A stretch of DNA of 64,000 nt from an uncultured Dehalococcoidia bacterium. Lineage in GTDB: Bacteria; Chloroflexota; Dehalococcoidia; Lucifugimonadales; UBA3495. The stretch is from positions 695,029-759,028 of the forward strand of contig OX638345.1 of the NCBI GenBank assembly GCA_951813535.1, read 5' to 3'. Position numbers and translations under genes: made by a program. This document shows, piece after piece, positions 52,449 to 60,541 of the stretch. The stretch's first letter is position 1. Each line of letters starts with the position of its first letter. The notes beneath the pieces were generated by a model. The model did not search any database, was not told the DNA's origin, and saw nothing but the letters and a program-made list of their open reading frames with translations.

Positions 52449-53949
52449 GCGCACACCCCCGATCCGGTCAGGTTGACGGTGAGCAGGCGGTCGTAGATCT
52501 TCAGGTCCGGTTTTCCGGACAGCGCCAGCGCCGGAGCCTGGGGCGGCTTGGGCTCGGCCAGTTCCCGCACCTCGCCGTAGTCAAAGGGCTGCCCGGTCTC
52601 CAGCAGCAGCGACAACGCGCTGTCCACATTGGCCTCCATGGTGGTCGACGCCAGGTGCAGGATGCGCACGTACTCCACGTCGGCGCGCTCACCACGCCAC
52701 TGCCTCAGGGCGCGTCGTAGGTGAGCCGGAAGCGCAGGGTGGGAAACAGCTGCTCCCTGAACCGGTACCGGGCGAAGGCGCCCGGCTTGCGCACCAGGGA
52801 ATTGATCACGTGGCGGTAATTGACGTTTACTTCTCCATCACCGCGCACTCGTGCCATACGCTCGACAAAGTGGCCCTTGTAGTAGACTTCCACGTGATCG
52901 GAATAGAGGCGGATCTGTACCTCCCTGCCGATGAGGCGAGAGGGTACGCTGTAGCTCCGTCCCGCCACCTGGATGGTGCTCCACCGGCGCACCTTGCATT
53001 GGTAGTTGGCGTATTCCGGCATGGGAGCTGGCGGCAGGGGCCGTAGGCAAGCCATTTCCTGCTCCAGCTTCCCCTTCACCAGGCGATTGCGCTTCTCCAC
53101 CATTTCCCGGACGAAACCGGCGTAGTCGTCAGCGGTGTGGAAATCGCGGCTGCCCCGCATGATGAGGGCCTGGTCCACGGCGTCCTTCAAACGGTAGTGG
53201 GCGTGCTCGGCGACGCCGTTTTCATGGCTCTTGCCGGGATTGATGCGGGTGGAGCGGAGGCCGTAGTGCTCCAGCAGGGCGGCGTAATTGGCGTTTAGCG
53301 CCCGGCCGCGGCTGCGCTTCATCTCGTGGGTGGCGGCGGAGGTATTGTCGGAACGCACCACCTCCGGTACGCCGCCCAGGGCCCAGAGCGCATTCTGCAT
53401 TCCCTGCTTGAGGGCCAGGAAGGTCTCGCCGGCGGCGACCTCAGCGTAATGCCAGCCCGAGTGGCTGAGGATCAGCTGGAACAGCAGGTGGGGATAGGGC
53501 TGGCCAGCGATGGTCACCCCCAGGGCGCTGCCGTGGGTGAAATCAAACTGGGCCTCCCGACCCGGCGGATGCTCCTGGGGGAAGTACACCTCCTGATCGG
53601 GACCATTCAGCGCCCGCCAGTCCTGTAATCGTCGTTGCAGCGTCCGGAGCTGGGACGCGCTGAACCGCCCAGGATGCTGCTCCTCCAGCCACTCGATAAT
53701 TGTCGTTGCCTTCAGCTTGCCCTTGAGGTCGTCTCGCAGCAGGGGCTCAATCTCCTCCTCCCACACCCCGTCGAAGGGATCGGGCCGGGTCCGCCACCAG
53801 CGCTCCTCCTTCGTTTCCGACGGCAACAGGCCGTCTTGCCACTTGCGCGCCGAGCGCACGCACATCCCGGCCATCGCGGCCGCCGTCTCCTGGGTCTTTC
53901 CTTCCATAAGTCTCTGCCTCAATAGTCTGACTGGTCGGTCCTTGATCAA
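52445..53949 (-). pseudogene. istA: IS21-family transposase, frameshifted
   Basis: The main frame (52705-53949) has HTH-type VRLLRQRLMEGKTQETAAAMAGM and the catalytic core REAQFDFTHG with Asp, VVRSDNTSA with Asp and NPGKSHENGVAEHAH with Glu. It stops at YDAP near 52705, while the C-terminal portion (VEYVRILHLASTTMEANVDSALSLLLETG) is in another frame to 52445. A two-base insertion in GACGCGCCCTGAGG explains the shift. A TTG at 53949 is the likely start. Confidence 0.78.
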
Positions 53950-54037
53950 AATCCGGCACCTCCGTGCCGGACGATTTACACCATCCCAACCGGCAAGAAT
54001 AGTCAGCGCAAGAGGCATTCCTTATTGTCGTCTATCA

Positions 54038-54238
54038 GGGGATGTGCTCCCGGGAGAACTCATCCCACTGACCGTGCCCGAGGTCAGACGACTGCTATGC
54101 CGGCTGCTGTGGCTGCCTCGTGGCAGCCCCACCCTGACCATCCATTGGTCAGTATGGAGACGGCGGCATCAGGCCCGAGCAATGCACTGTCATTACAGAA
54201 GACGCCTTCAGACCCCTGCTCCACAAGCGCGACTGTAA
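54038..54238 (+). pseudogene. IS701-family transposase, 3' part
   Basis: This fragment encodes the C-terminus (LPGELIPLTVPEVRRLLCRLLW, then IHWSVWRRRHQARAMHCHYRR) and ends at TAA 54236-54238, inside the right inverted repeat. It joins in frame with the part that stops at the IS21 insertion at 51596. Confidence 0.8.
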
Positions 54239-54269
54239 TACTAGGCCACAACAACCATGGAGGTCACTC

Positions 54270-54374
54270 ATGCCAAATGGGAAAAGATGTTACGATTGTA
54301 GAAAAATCAATTGCGAGTGCTCAACAAAGGCGAGTAGCAGGACGTACAAGAAAGTCAACCGAACTCTAAGCTAA
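54270..54374 (+). CDS. Small Cys-rich protein, 34 residues
   Basis: The product begins MPNGKRCYDCRKINCECS with a CxxC and a CxC pair (Cys7, 10, 15, 17), like a small zinc-binding knuckle. GGAGG six to seven bases before the ATG supports it. After the TAA the same frame stays open for 28 more codons (GFDVPYIDTGYPSEDFRKIV) before a TAG, so a longer protein with a nonsense change is possible. Too short for certainty. Confidence 0.4.
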   Translation: MPNGKRCYDCRKINCECSTKASSRTYKKVNRTLS

Positions 54375-54520
54375 GGTTTCGATGTCCCTTACATCGATAC
54401 AGGGTATCCAAGCGAGGACTTTCGTAAGATCGTCGGGCTCCTGAGGTATCGGCTAAAGTAGCGCGCAAGGGAAACTGGTTAGGATACAAATCCACCTACC
54501 ACCACGCCCCGTCGCCCCGC

Positions 54521-54526
54521 TATAAT
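54521..54526 (+). promoter_or_regulatory. Possible -10 element
   Basis: TATAAT in GCTATAATGACC, about 70 bases before the small gene at 54596. It shares its surroundings with the site at 55122. No -35 is clear. Confidence 0.4.
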
Positions 54527-54595
54527 GACCACAAGGCCAGCATACGGGTGGCGGAGCCGCTGTCATTTGAGGAAGGTACGAAGGGAGGTTTCTAC

Positions 54596-54751
54596 ATGAC
54601 TACCCAAAATCCCGATTCCATCGTCAATTCCGTAGAACCAGGCTCCGACCTTGTCCCTGCCGATCCAACCAAACCACTTGCCAGCGAGGAACGGGAATGC
54701 CTGCTTGAACACTACCGCTCCATGAATTTCAAGGAATTTCTGGCCGCCTGA
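54596..54751 (+). CDS. Small hypothetical protein, 51 residues
   Basis: The product ends ECLLEHYRSMNFKEFLAA and is acidic. GGGAGG sits about eight bases before the ATG at 54596. It immediately precedes the hicB remnant and may have been its operon partner, but it does not look like HicA. No family is recognised. Confidence 0.45.
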   Translation: MTTQNPDSIVNSVEPGSDLVPADPTKPLASEERECLLEHYRSMNFKEFLAA

Positions 54752-54800
54752 CCCATCGACGGCATTGACTCGACGGAGTTGCGATCACAGGAGGCACACA

Positions 54801-55047
54801 GTGGATCGCTATAAACTCGCTTTCATCATCCATGAACCTGGCGAGGATATGAACGACAAGCTTATGGCCGAAATACCGGCTCTGCCGGGCTTGGGGTGAT
54901 ACTCCCGCCGAAACGCTGCATATCCTCGAAGGCGTAGCGGAAGCGTTTATCCAGTCTTACCTGGAACACGGGCACCCGTTGCCAGCGGGGGTTGAGACGG
55001 CGCCGGTATTGACGGAAACGATTGGCGAAGTTCAAGTAATAGCGTGA
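54801..55047 (+). pseudogene. HicB-like antitoxin remnant
   Basis: A GTG start with GGAGG upstream opens MDRYKLAFIIHEPGEDM..AEIPALPG, the HicB N-terminal pattern, and then stops early at 54897-54899. The continuing homology CRAWGDTPAETLHILEGVAEAFI is in another frame up to 55047. An eight-base deletion of one TGCCGGGC repeat unit would explain it: HicB proteins read LPGCRAWGDT there. No hicA is seen. Confidence 0.7.
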
Positions 55048-55121
55048 CATACCGAGAGGATTTCGAGCGAGCGTAATACCAAGCCACAATCCCCACCGCA
55101 ACTCCCGCCTCCGCCAACCGC

Positions 55122-55127
55122 TATAAT
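55122..55127 (+). promoter_or_regulatory. Possible -10 element of the LLM gene at 55182
   Basis: TATAAT in GCTATAATGGCC lies 55 bases before the ATG. The leader between it and the gene resembles the leader of the small gene at 54596 (TGGCGG-x-GC and CATTT words, then GGGAGGTT). Confidence 0.45.
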
Positions 55128-55181
55128 GGCCCCGACCATCGCTCTGATGGCGGGGCTGTTGCATTTAACGGGAGGTTCACC

Positions 55182-56066
55182 ATGGAGATTGGCGTTTCGG
55201 TTCCCATTGTTGAGATTGGCGACGACTTCGGCGCGCTGCGCGATTACATCCAGGCCGCCGAGGATCTGGGGTATGCCCACGTGCGGATCCTGGACCACGT
55301 GCTGGGCGCGGTGCCCGAGAAGCATCCGGAGGTGCCGCACTTTCCCTACTCCCACGAGTCCTATATCCACGAGCCGTTCACGCTCATGGCCTACCTGGCC
55401 GCCGTGACCAAGAAGATCGGCCTGACCACCGGCATCCTGATCCTGCCCCAGCGGCAGACCGCCCTGGTGGCAAAGCAGGCGGCCGAGGTCGACGTGCTCT
55501 CCGGTGGGCGGGTTCGCCTGGGCATCGGCGTGGGCTGGAACTCGGTGGAGTACGAGGCGCTGGGCGTCGACTTCGCCAGCCGGGGCAGCCGCTGCGACGA
55601 GCAGATCGAGGTGCTCCGCCAGCTCTGGACCGAGGACGTCGTTGACTTCCACGGTAAGTACCATGACGTCACGCACGCCGGCATCAACCCGCTGCCGGTG
55701 CAGCGACCCATACCCATCTGGATCGGCGCCGGCCGCAGCACGTCACCCACCCCGCCCAACGCCGCCATCCGCCGCATCGGCCGCCTGGCCGACGGATACT
55801 TCCCCATGTTCGCACCCGACTCCGGCGGGCAGGCGATCCTGGGGCGTATCAAGGCGCAGGCCGAGGCCGCCGGCCGCGATCCCTCCGAAGTCGGTTTCGA
55901 GGGCCGCATCACTATCACCGCCGACAACAACCCCGAGGACTGGCTCACCGAGCTCAAGTCGTGGGAGGAGATTGGCGCGACGCACATGGCGGCGGGCCTC
56001 CGTGGCGCGACCTCTCCTGATGCCCACATCGACGCCATCCGCCGGCTGAAAGAAGCTATCGGATAG
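55182..56066 (+). CDS. LLM class F420-dependent-like oxidoreductase
   Basis: The 294-residue product is a luciferase-like oxidoreductase of the TIGR03619 type. Features are EDLGYAHVRILDHVLG (about residues 27-42), TTGILILPQRQTALVAKQAAEVDVLSGGRVRLGIGVGWNSVEYEALG (about 83-129) and PIPIWIGAGRS. GGGAGG precedes the ATG. It is the fourth LLM enzyme of the window and differs clearly from the long pair at 7149 and 38156. Confidence 0.88.
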   Translation: MEIGVSVPIVEIGDDFGALRDYIQAAEDLGYAHVRILDHVLGAVPEKHPEVPHFPYSHESYIHEPFTLMAYLAAVTKKIGLTTGILILPQRQTALVAKQAAEVDVLSGGRVRLGIGVGWNSVEYEALGVDFASRGSRCDEQIEVLRQLWTEDVVDFHGKYHDVTHAGINPLPVQRPIPIWIGAGRSTSPTPPNAAIRRIGRLADGYFPMFAPDSGGQAILGRIKAQAEAAGRDPSEVGFEGRITITADNNPEDWLTELKSWEEIGATHMAAGLRGATSPDAHIDAIRRLKEAIG

Positions 56067-56091
56067 CATTCCCTCTTTGGGTTGCGGAATG

Positions 56092-56198
56092 GTCAGAATC
56101 AGGATTTCCAAGATTGTCGGATTATCAGGATTGCCGTCATCTCAGCACAATCAACTCAATCCTGTAAATCCCTAAATCCGGCTAATCCTGATTCTGAC
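56092..56198. repeat. Palindromic repeat of the TCAGAATCAGGATT type
   Basis: A perfect 15-bp inverted repeat, GTCAGAATCAGGATT at 56092-56106 and its complement at 56184-56198, encloses further AGGATT and AATCC words. It shares these words with copies A and D of the 168-bp element but lacks the GTACCCAGTTTGG ends. It lies between the LLM gene and the ABC exporter gene. Confidence 0.7.
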
Positions 56199-56214
56199 GA
56201 CCGCCGCAAAGGTA

Positions 56215-58176
56215 ATGTCCATGCGGCCCGTCCGTGAAAACATGCCCCACGGCTTTCGCAGGTCGGTGAATTCCGCCCGGGAACGGCCCAGCCGGCGGGT
56301 GGCGCATCTAAATCGGCGGATCGCCCAGGCGTTCCAACCCTACTGGCCGCGCGTCCTCGCCATCGGCCTGCTGATACTGGTCACCGCCGGACTGGGCGTC
56401 GTCAATCCGATCCTGATCCGGGTGGTGTTCGACTCCGCCCTTTTCGTGGACGGCGGGCCCAACCTGCGCCTGCTCTGGACCCTGGCCATTGCCATGTCCA
56501 CGGTGGTGGTGGTGACCGGCAGCCTGGGGGTGCTGCAGACCTGGCTCACCCAGCAGGTCGGCCAGCGCGTGATGCGCGACCTGCGCGACCGGCTCTATTC
56601 ACACCTCCAGACGCTGTCGCTGGGATTCTTCACCTCGCAGCGCACCGGCGAGATCCAGAGCCGCGTCTCCAACGACGTGGCCGGCATCCGCGTGGTGGTG
56701 ACCGGCACGGTCAGCAACATCCTGTCCAACGTGGTCATTCTGATCAGCACCCTGGTCGCCATGGCCGTGTTGTCGTGGGAACTGACCGTGGTCGCGGCCG
56801 GCATCACGCCGATCTTCGCGGTCTTCAGCTACCTGGTGGGCAAACGCCGCCGCGCCGCTTCGGCCCGGGTCCAGGAGTCCACCGCCGAGATGACCGCCAT
56901 CACCCAGGAGACCCTGTCGGTGTCCGGCGTCATGCTCACCCGCCTCTTCGGCGCGCAGAACCGCGAGGTGGCTCGCTTCCACGACCAGAACGTGCGCCTG
57001 TCCGACTTGGAAATCCGCCGCGAGATGACCGGCCAGGCCGTATGGGCCGGAATGCAGATTTTCTTCTCGTTGACGCCGGTGGTGGTGTACGTGCTGGCCG
57101 GCTACATCCTCTTCGGCGGGATCGGCCAGACCGGCATCACCGCCGGCACCATCGTCGCCTTCACCACGCTGCAGACCCGCCTCTACTTCCCGATCAGCAC
57201 CCTGCTCCGCACCTCGGTGGAACTGCAATCGTCCCTCGCGTTGTTCGAGCGCATCTTCGGCTACCTGGACATCCGGCCCGATATCGTCGACGCTCCGGAT
57301 GCTGTGGACCTACCCACCGAGGATGTCGCCGGCGCCGTAGCGTTGCGGGACGTGCGGATGAACTACCATCCGGCCACGCTGCTGGCCGACGGATACGATA
57401 TCGAGGATGACGGAAGGGTGTTCTGGGCGTTGGACGGCGTGGATATGGACGTAAAGCCCGGCCAACTGGCGGCACTGGTCGGGCCCAGCGGCGCCGGCAA
57501 GACCACCATCTCGTACCTGATACCCCGCCTGTACGACTCGACCTCCGGCACGGTCAGCATCGATGGGATCGACGCGCGTCAAATCCAGCTGGAGAGCCTC
57601 GCCCGCATCGTCGGCTATGTCTCGCAGGACAGTTATCTCTTCCACGCTTCCATCCGCGAGAACCTGCTCTACGGAAACCCCGATGCCACCGAGCGGGAGT
57701 TGCACGATGCCGCCAAAGCGGCCTATATCCACGACCGCGTCATGGAGTTCCCCGACGGCTACGACACCGTGGTCGGCGAACGCGGCTACCGGCTGTCCGG
57801 CGGCGAGCGGCAGCGGCTGTCCATCGCCCGCGTCATCCTGCACGACCCGCGCCTGCTGATTCTCGACGAGGCCACCTCGTCCCTGGACACCACCAGCGAA
57901 CGGTACGTGCAGGCCGCCCTGGAACCGCTGATGCAGGGCCGCACCACCATCGCCATCGCCCATCGCCTCTCCACCATCATGTCGGCCGACGTCATCTTCG
58001 TCGTCGACCGCGGCCGCATCGTGGAGCAGGGCACGCATTTCGAGTTGCTGGCGCTGGGTGGATTGTATGCCCAGCTTTACGACGAACAGTTCGAGGGCGG
58101 CCGGGTCGAATACGTTAGCGAGGACGGAGTGGCCGTGATGGCCGGCGGCGGCCTGCGCCTGCCCGTGCCCGCGTGA
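56215..58176 (+). CDS. ABC exporter, fused membrane and ATPase domains (MsbA-like)
   Basis: The 653-residue product has a six-helix transmembrane domain (about residues 40-330) and a C-terminal ATPase. Walker A GPSGAGKTT starts near residue 423, signature LSGGERQRLS near 525, Walker B LLILDEATSSLD near 548 and the H-loop IAHRLST near 582. Such half-transporters dimerise and export lipids or drugs. The NBD has a short insert before Walker A. It precedes an NMT1-like binding protein, but the two need not work together. Confidence 0.88.
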   Translation: MSMRPVRENMPHGFRRSVNSARERPSRRVAHLNRRIAQAFQPYWPRVLAIGLLILVTAGLGVVNPILIRVVFDSALFVDGGPNLRLLWTLAIAMSTVVVVTGSLGVLQTWLTQQVGQRVMRDLRDRLYSHLQTLSLGFFTSQRTGEIQSRVSNDVAGIRVVVTGTVSNILSNVVILISTLVAMAVLSWELTVVAAGITPIFAVFSYLVGKRRRAASARVQESTAEMTAITQETLSVSGVMLTRLFGAQNREVARFHDQNVRLSDLEIRREMTGQAVWAGMQIFFSLTPVVVYVLAGYILFGGIGQTGITAGTIVAFTTLQTRLYFPISTLLRTSVELQSSLALFERIFGYLDIRPDIVDAPDAVDLPTEDVAGAVALRDVRMNYHPATLLADGYDIEDDGRVFWALDGVDMDVKPGQLAALVGPSGAGKTTISYLIPRLYDSTSGTVSIDGIDARQIQLESLARIVGYVSQDSYLFHASIRENLLYGNPDATERELHDAAKAAYIHDRVMEFPDGYDTVVGERGYRLSGGERQRLSIARVILHDPRLLILDEATSSLDTTSERYVQAALEPLMQGRTTIAIAHRLSTIMSADVIFVVDRGRIVEQGTHFELLALGGLYAQLYDEQFEGGRVEYVSEDGVAVMAGGGLRLPVPA

Positions 58177-58218
58177 GCGATTTCCCATGAGCGCGATCCC
58201 CCACATCAGGAGAATGCA

Positions 58219-59154
58219 ATGACTCAGCAAGGCAACGGCGACCGGATCCGGCTGCGGGTGGCTTTCCGCAACATGTTCTACACCACCATCTACGTGGCGG
58301 TTGAGGGCGGGTTCCTGGCGGAGCAGGGCCTCGACGTCGATTTCTCCCACGTGCCCACCGGCCAAACCAGCACCGACCTGCTCAAGGCCGGCGACATCGA
58401 CATCACCCAGAGCGGCATCAGCCGCAGCTTCATGGACCTCGACGCCGGCAGCGACGATCCTCCCCTGCACGTCGCCGAGATCAACCAGCGGGACGGGTTC
58501 TTCCTGCTGTCGAAGCGACCCACCGACGGCTGGCGCTGGGCCGAATTGGCCGGCTCCACGCTCATTCCCGTCGGCTTCACGCCCGTGCCGTACACCACGC
58601 TGCAGGCCGCCATGCGCTGGCACGGCGTGGACCCCGCCACCGTGAACCTGATGGGCGGCCTGTCCGCCGAGGAGATGCTGGGCCGCTTCCGCAACGGCGA
58701 TGCCGACTACCTCCAGGTTCCCAACCCCTTCGCCGTGCAACTGGTCAACGAGGGCTCCGGCCACCTGGCGGCGACCCTGGGCAACGAGAGCGGATACGTC
58801 TGCTACAGCAGCTTCGCGGTCACGCCGTCGTATCTGGCCGACAACCCCGACACCGTGCAGCGTTTCGTCAGCGGCTACGCCCGCGCCCAACGCTGGGTCG
58901 CCGACAGCCCCGCCGAAGCCGTCGCCGACCGTATAGCCCCGGTGTTCCCCGAATACGGCCGCGCGATCCTGGCCGAAGGAGTGCAGCGGTACAAGGACGC
59001 CGGCGTGTGGGCATCCGATCCCACCATCACCCGCCACGGGTTCGACCGCATGCGCGACGCCCTCATCTCCGGCGGCCTCGTCCGCGAGCCGCATCCCTAC
59101 GAGGACATCGTGCGTCCGGAGTTCGCGGAACGGGCAGTGGCGGGATTGGCTTGA
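58219..59154 (+). CDS. NMT1/THI5-like substrate-binding protein without signal peptide
   Basis: The 311-residue product resembles the NMT1/THI5 or SsuA/TauA fold (FYTTIYVAVEGGFLAEQGLDVDFSHVPTGQTSTDLLKAGDIDITQSG, about residues 17-63). These bind pyrimidine, sulfonate or nitrate-type ligands. No signal peptide or lipobox is visible, so it may be cytoplasmic and enzymatic, or its export is unusual. It is 42 bases after the exporter gene and in the same direction. Ligand unknown. Confidence 0.75.
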   Translation: MTQQGNGDRIRLRVAFRNMFYTTIYVAVEGGFLAEQGLDVDFSHVPTGQTSTDLLKAGDIDITQSGISRSFMDLDAGSDDPPLHVAEINQRDGFFLLSKRPTDGWRWAELAGSTLIPVGFTPVPYTTLQAAMRWHGVDPATVNLMGGLSAEEMLGRFRNGDADYLQVPNPFAVQLVNEGSGHLAATLGNESGYVCYSSFAVTPSYLADNPDTVQRFVSGYARAQRWVADSPAEAVADRIAPVFPEYGRAILAEGVQRYKDAGVWASDPTITRHGFDRMRDALISGGLVREPHPYEDIVRPEFAERAVAGLA

Positions 59155-59220
59155 GTTGTGCCCCTGCCGTATCATTAGAGCAAGTTGGATGTTTGGTTCC
59201 ACCGGGTGTCTGGAAGGTCA

Positions 59221-59442
59221 ATGATGAGCCTGACGCGAGTCAGCATTCTCTTTTTAGGGCTGGTCGCAATGCTGGTTCTGGGCACTTGGGGCTGGACCGA
59301 ATTAGCCAACGCGGTGTACAGGTCCGATGCCGGCGACGCCGTGGTGGCGTTGATGATTTACGGGGTATCCGGCTTGGTCTTCGCGGTTGTTGCCGGATAC
59401 ACATACTTTGTGCTTTGGTTCCGCAACGATGACCTCGGCTGA
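59221..59442 (+). CDS. Small two-helix membrane protein
   Basis: The 73-residue product has hydrophobic segments at about residues 6-26 and 40-65. GGAAGGT precedes the ATG at 59221. It overlaps the next small membrane gene by 14 bases. No family is recognised. Confidence 0.55.
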   Translation: MMSLTRVSILFLGLVAMLVLGTWGWTELANAVYRSDAGDAVVALMIYGVSGLVFAVVAGYTYFVLWFRNDDLG

Positions 59443-59782
59443 GGCATCACGACTTACACGGTCGTATGAACGAAATCTGGGCTGGTGCCGATTCCGGCTG
59501 GGGGTCGGTCTGGCAGTCGCCACTCTAACGTTTACCTTTGCCGTAGATCAGGTGTTTGATCTGTCTTCGGAACGGGACAGTACATCCACCGATGCACAGA
59601 ACAGTTCAGCGAAAAACAACCCCAGCGACCCGATCAGCTTTGCCAACGTCGCCGTGATGTTCATGCTGCTCGGGATTTCCGGCTTGTGCGTTGCTCTATC
59701 GGCGCTTTTTGGAGCTTTGTACCGGAGAGACGACGCCTTGCTTGCTGCGTTTGAACATCCATTTCAGGAGGCTACACCATGA
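59429..59782 (+). CDS. Small two-helix membrane protein
   Basis: The 117-residue product has hydrophobic segments at about residues 21-40 and 75-98, with a polar Ser/Asn loop between them. The ATG at 59429 overlaps the preceding gene, and its stop overlaps the SDR start by four bases, so it belongs to the same operon. No family is recognised. Confidence 0.55.
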   Translation: MTSAEASRLTRSYERNLGWCRFRLGVGLAVATLTFTFAVDQVFDLSSERDSTSTDAQNSSAKNNPSDPISFANVAVMFMLLGISGLCVALSALFGALYRRDDALLAAFEHPFQEATP

Positions 59783-60531
59783 GGCTGGAAGGCAAGGTTG
59801 CAATCATTACCGGCGGCGCGCGCGGGCAGGGCGCCACCGAGGCCAGGATGTTCGCCCGGGAAGGCGCCAAAGTGGTCATCGGCGACATACGCGATGAGCA
59901 GGGCATGCAGGTGGAGGCCGAGATCCGCGAACTGGGCGGCGAAGCTGTCTACCTGCACCTTGACGTGACCAGCGCCGACGACTGGCAGCGCGCCATCGAA
60001 ACCGCCGAGCAGCAGTTCGGCAAGGTGGACGTCCTCGTCAACAACGCCGCCATCGTCCTCCGCAAGGATATCGAGGAGACCACCGGCGAAGACTGGGACA
60101 ACATCATGGAGATCAACGCCAAGGGCGTGTTCCTCGGAACCAAAGCCGCGATCCCGGCCATGCGTCGGGCCGGCGGAGGCAGCATCATCAACATCTCCTC
60201 AATCAGCGGCCTGGTTGCCATCGGGCCACCGGCCTACATCGCCACCAAGGGGGCGGTGCGCCTGTTCACCAAGTCCACCGCCATCCAGTACGCCTCCGAA
60301 AACATCCGCGCCAACTCCATACACCCGGGCAGCGTCGACACCGACATGCGCCGCGAGGGCATGGGCAGCCAGACGGAAGAGGAAATCCAGGCCCGAGTCG
60401 ACAACATCCCCCTGGGCCGTGTCGGCACCACCGAGGACATCTCCTATGGCGCGCTGTTCCTGGCCTCCGACGAGTCGTCCTTCATGACCGGCAGCGAGCT
60501 GGTCATCGACGGCGGCTACACCGCCAAGTGA
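59779..60531 (+). CDS. SDR family oxidoreductase
   Basis: The 250-residue product is a classical short-chain dehydrogenase. The NAD(P)-binding GGARGQGATEAR is at about residues 12-23, NNAA near 88, and the catalytic Tyr153 and Lys157 in YIATK with Ser in NISSISG upstream. It opens a three-enzyme set with the alcohol dehydrogenase and amidohydrolase. The substrate is not predictable. Confidence 0.9.
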   Translation: MRLEGKVAIITGGARGQGATEARMFAREGAKVVIGDIRDEQGMQVEAEIRELGGEAVYLHLDVTSADDWQRAIETAEQQFGKVDVLVNNAAIVLRKDIEETTGEDWDNIMEINAKGVFLGTKAAIPAMRRAGGGSIINISSISGLVAIGPPAYIATKGAVRLFTKSTAIQYASENIRANSIHPGSVDTDMRREGMGSQTEEEIQARVDNIPLGRVGTTEDISYGALFLASDESSFMTGSELVIDGGYTAK

Positions 60532-60541
60532 GGTTGCATCC

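Larger units (their letters stand above)
51597..54037 (-). mobile_element. IS21-family insertion sequence nested in IS701
   Basis: The element is 2441 bp. It starts TGTCCCGCGTCAAC and its other end, complemented, starts TGATAGACGACAAT. Each end has repeated TATTCTTGCCGG-type words as in IS21 transposase-binding sites. A 5-bp duplication GGGGA flanks it (51592-51596 and 54038-54042). It carries istA and istB in the usual overlapping order, both broken by frameshifts. Confidence 0.85.
50285..54240 (+). mobile_element. IS701-family insertion sequence, split by an IS21-family element
   Basis: Inverted repeats TATTACAGTCGCGCTT lie at 50285-50300 and, complemented, 54225-54240. The flanks are TTAG (50281-50284) and CTAG (54241-54244), which match the YTAR target preference of IS701 though they differ by one base. 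Taking out the nested IS21-type element leaves about 1.5 kb, normal for the family. Its transposase is broken by two 23-nt hairpins and by the nested element. Confidence 0.82.

Noticed and set aside
57310..59202. A 630-codon open frame antisense to the ABC exporter and binding protein genes
   Set aside because: It overlaps well-supported genes on the other strand, lacks a ribosome-binding site and reads as low-complexity Gly/His/Val-rich sequence typical of high-GC shadow frames.
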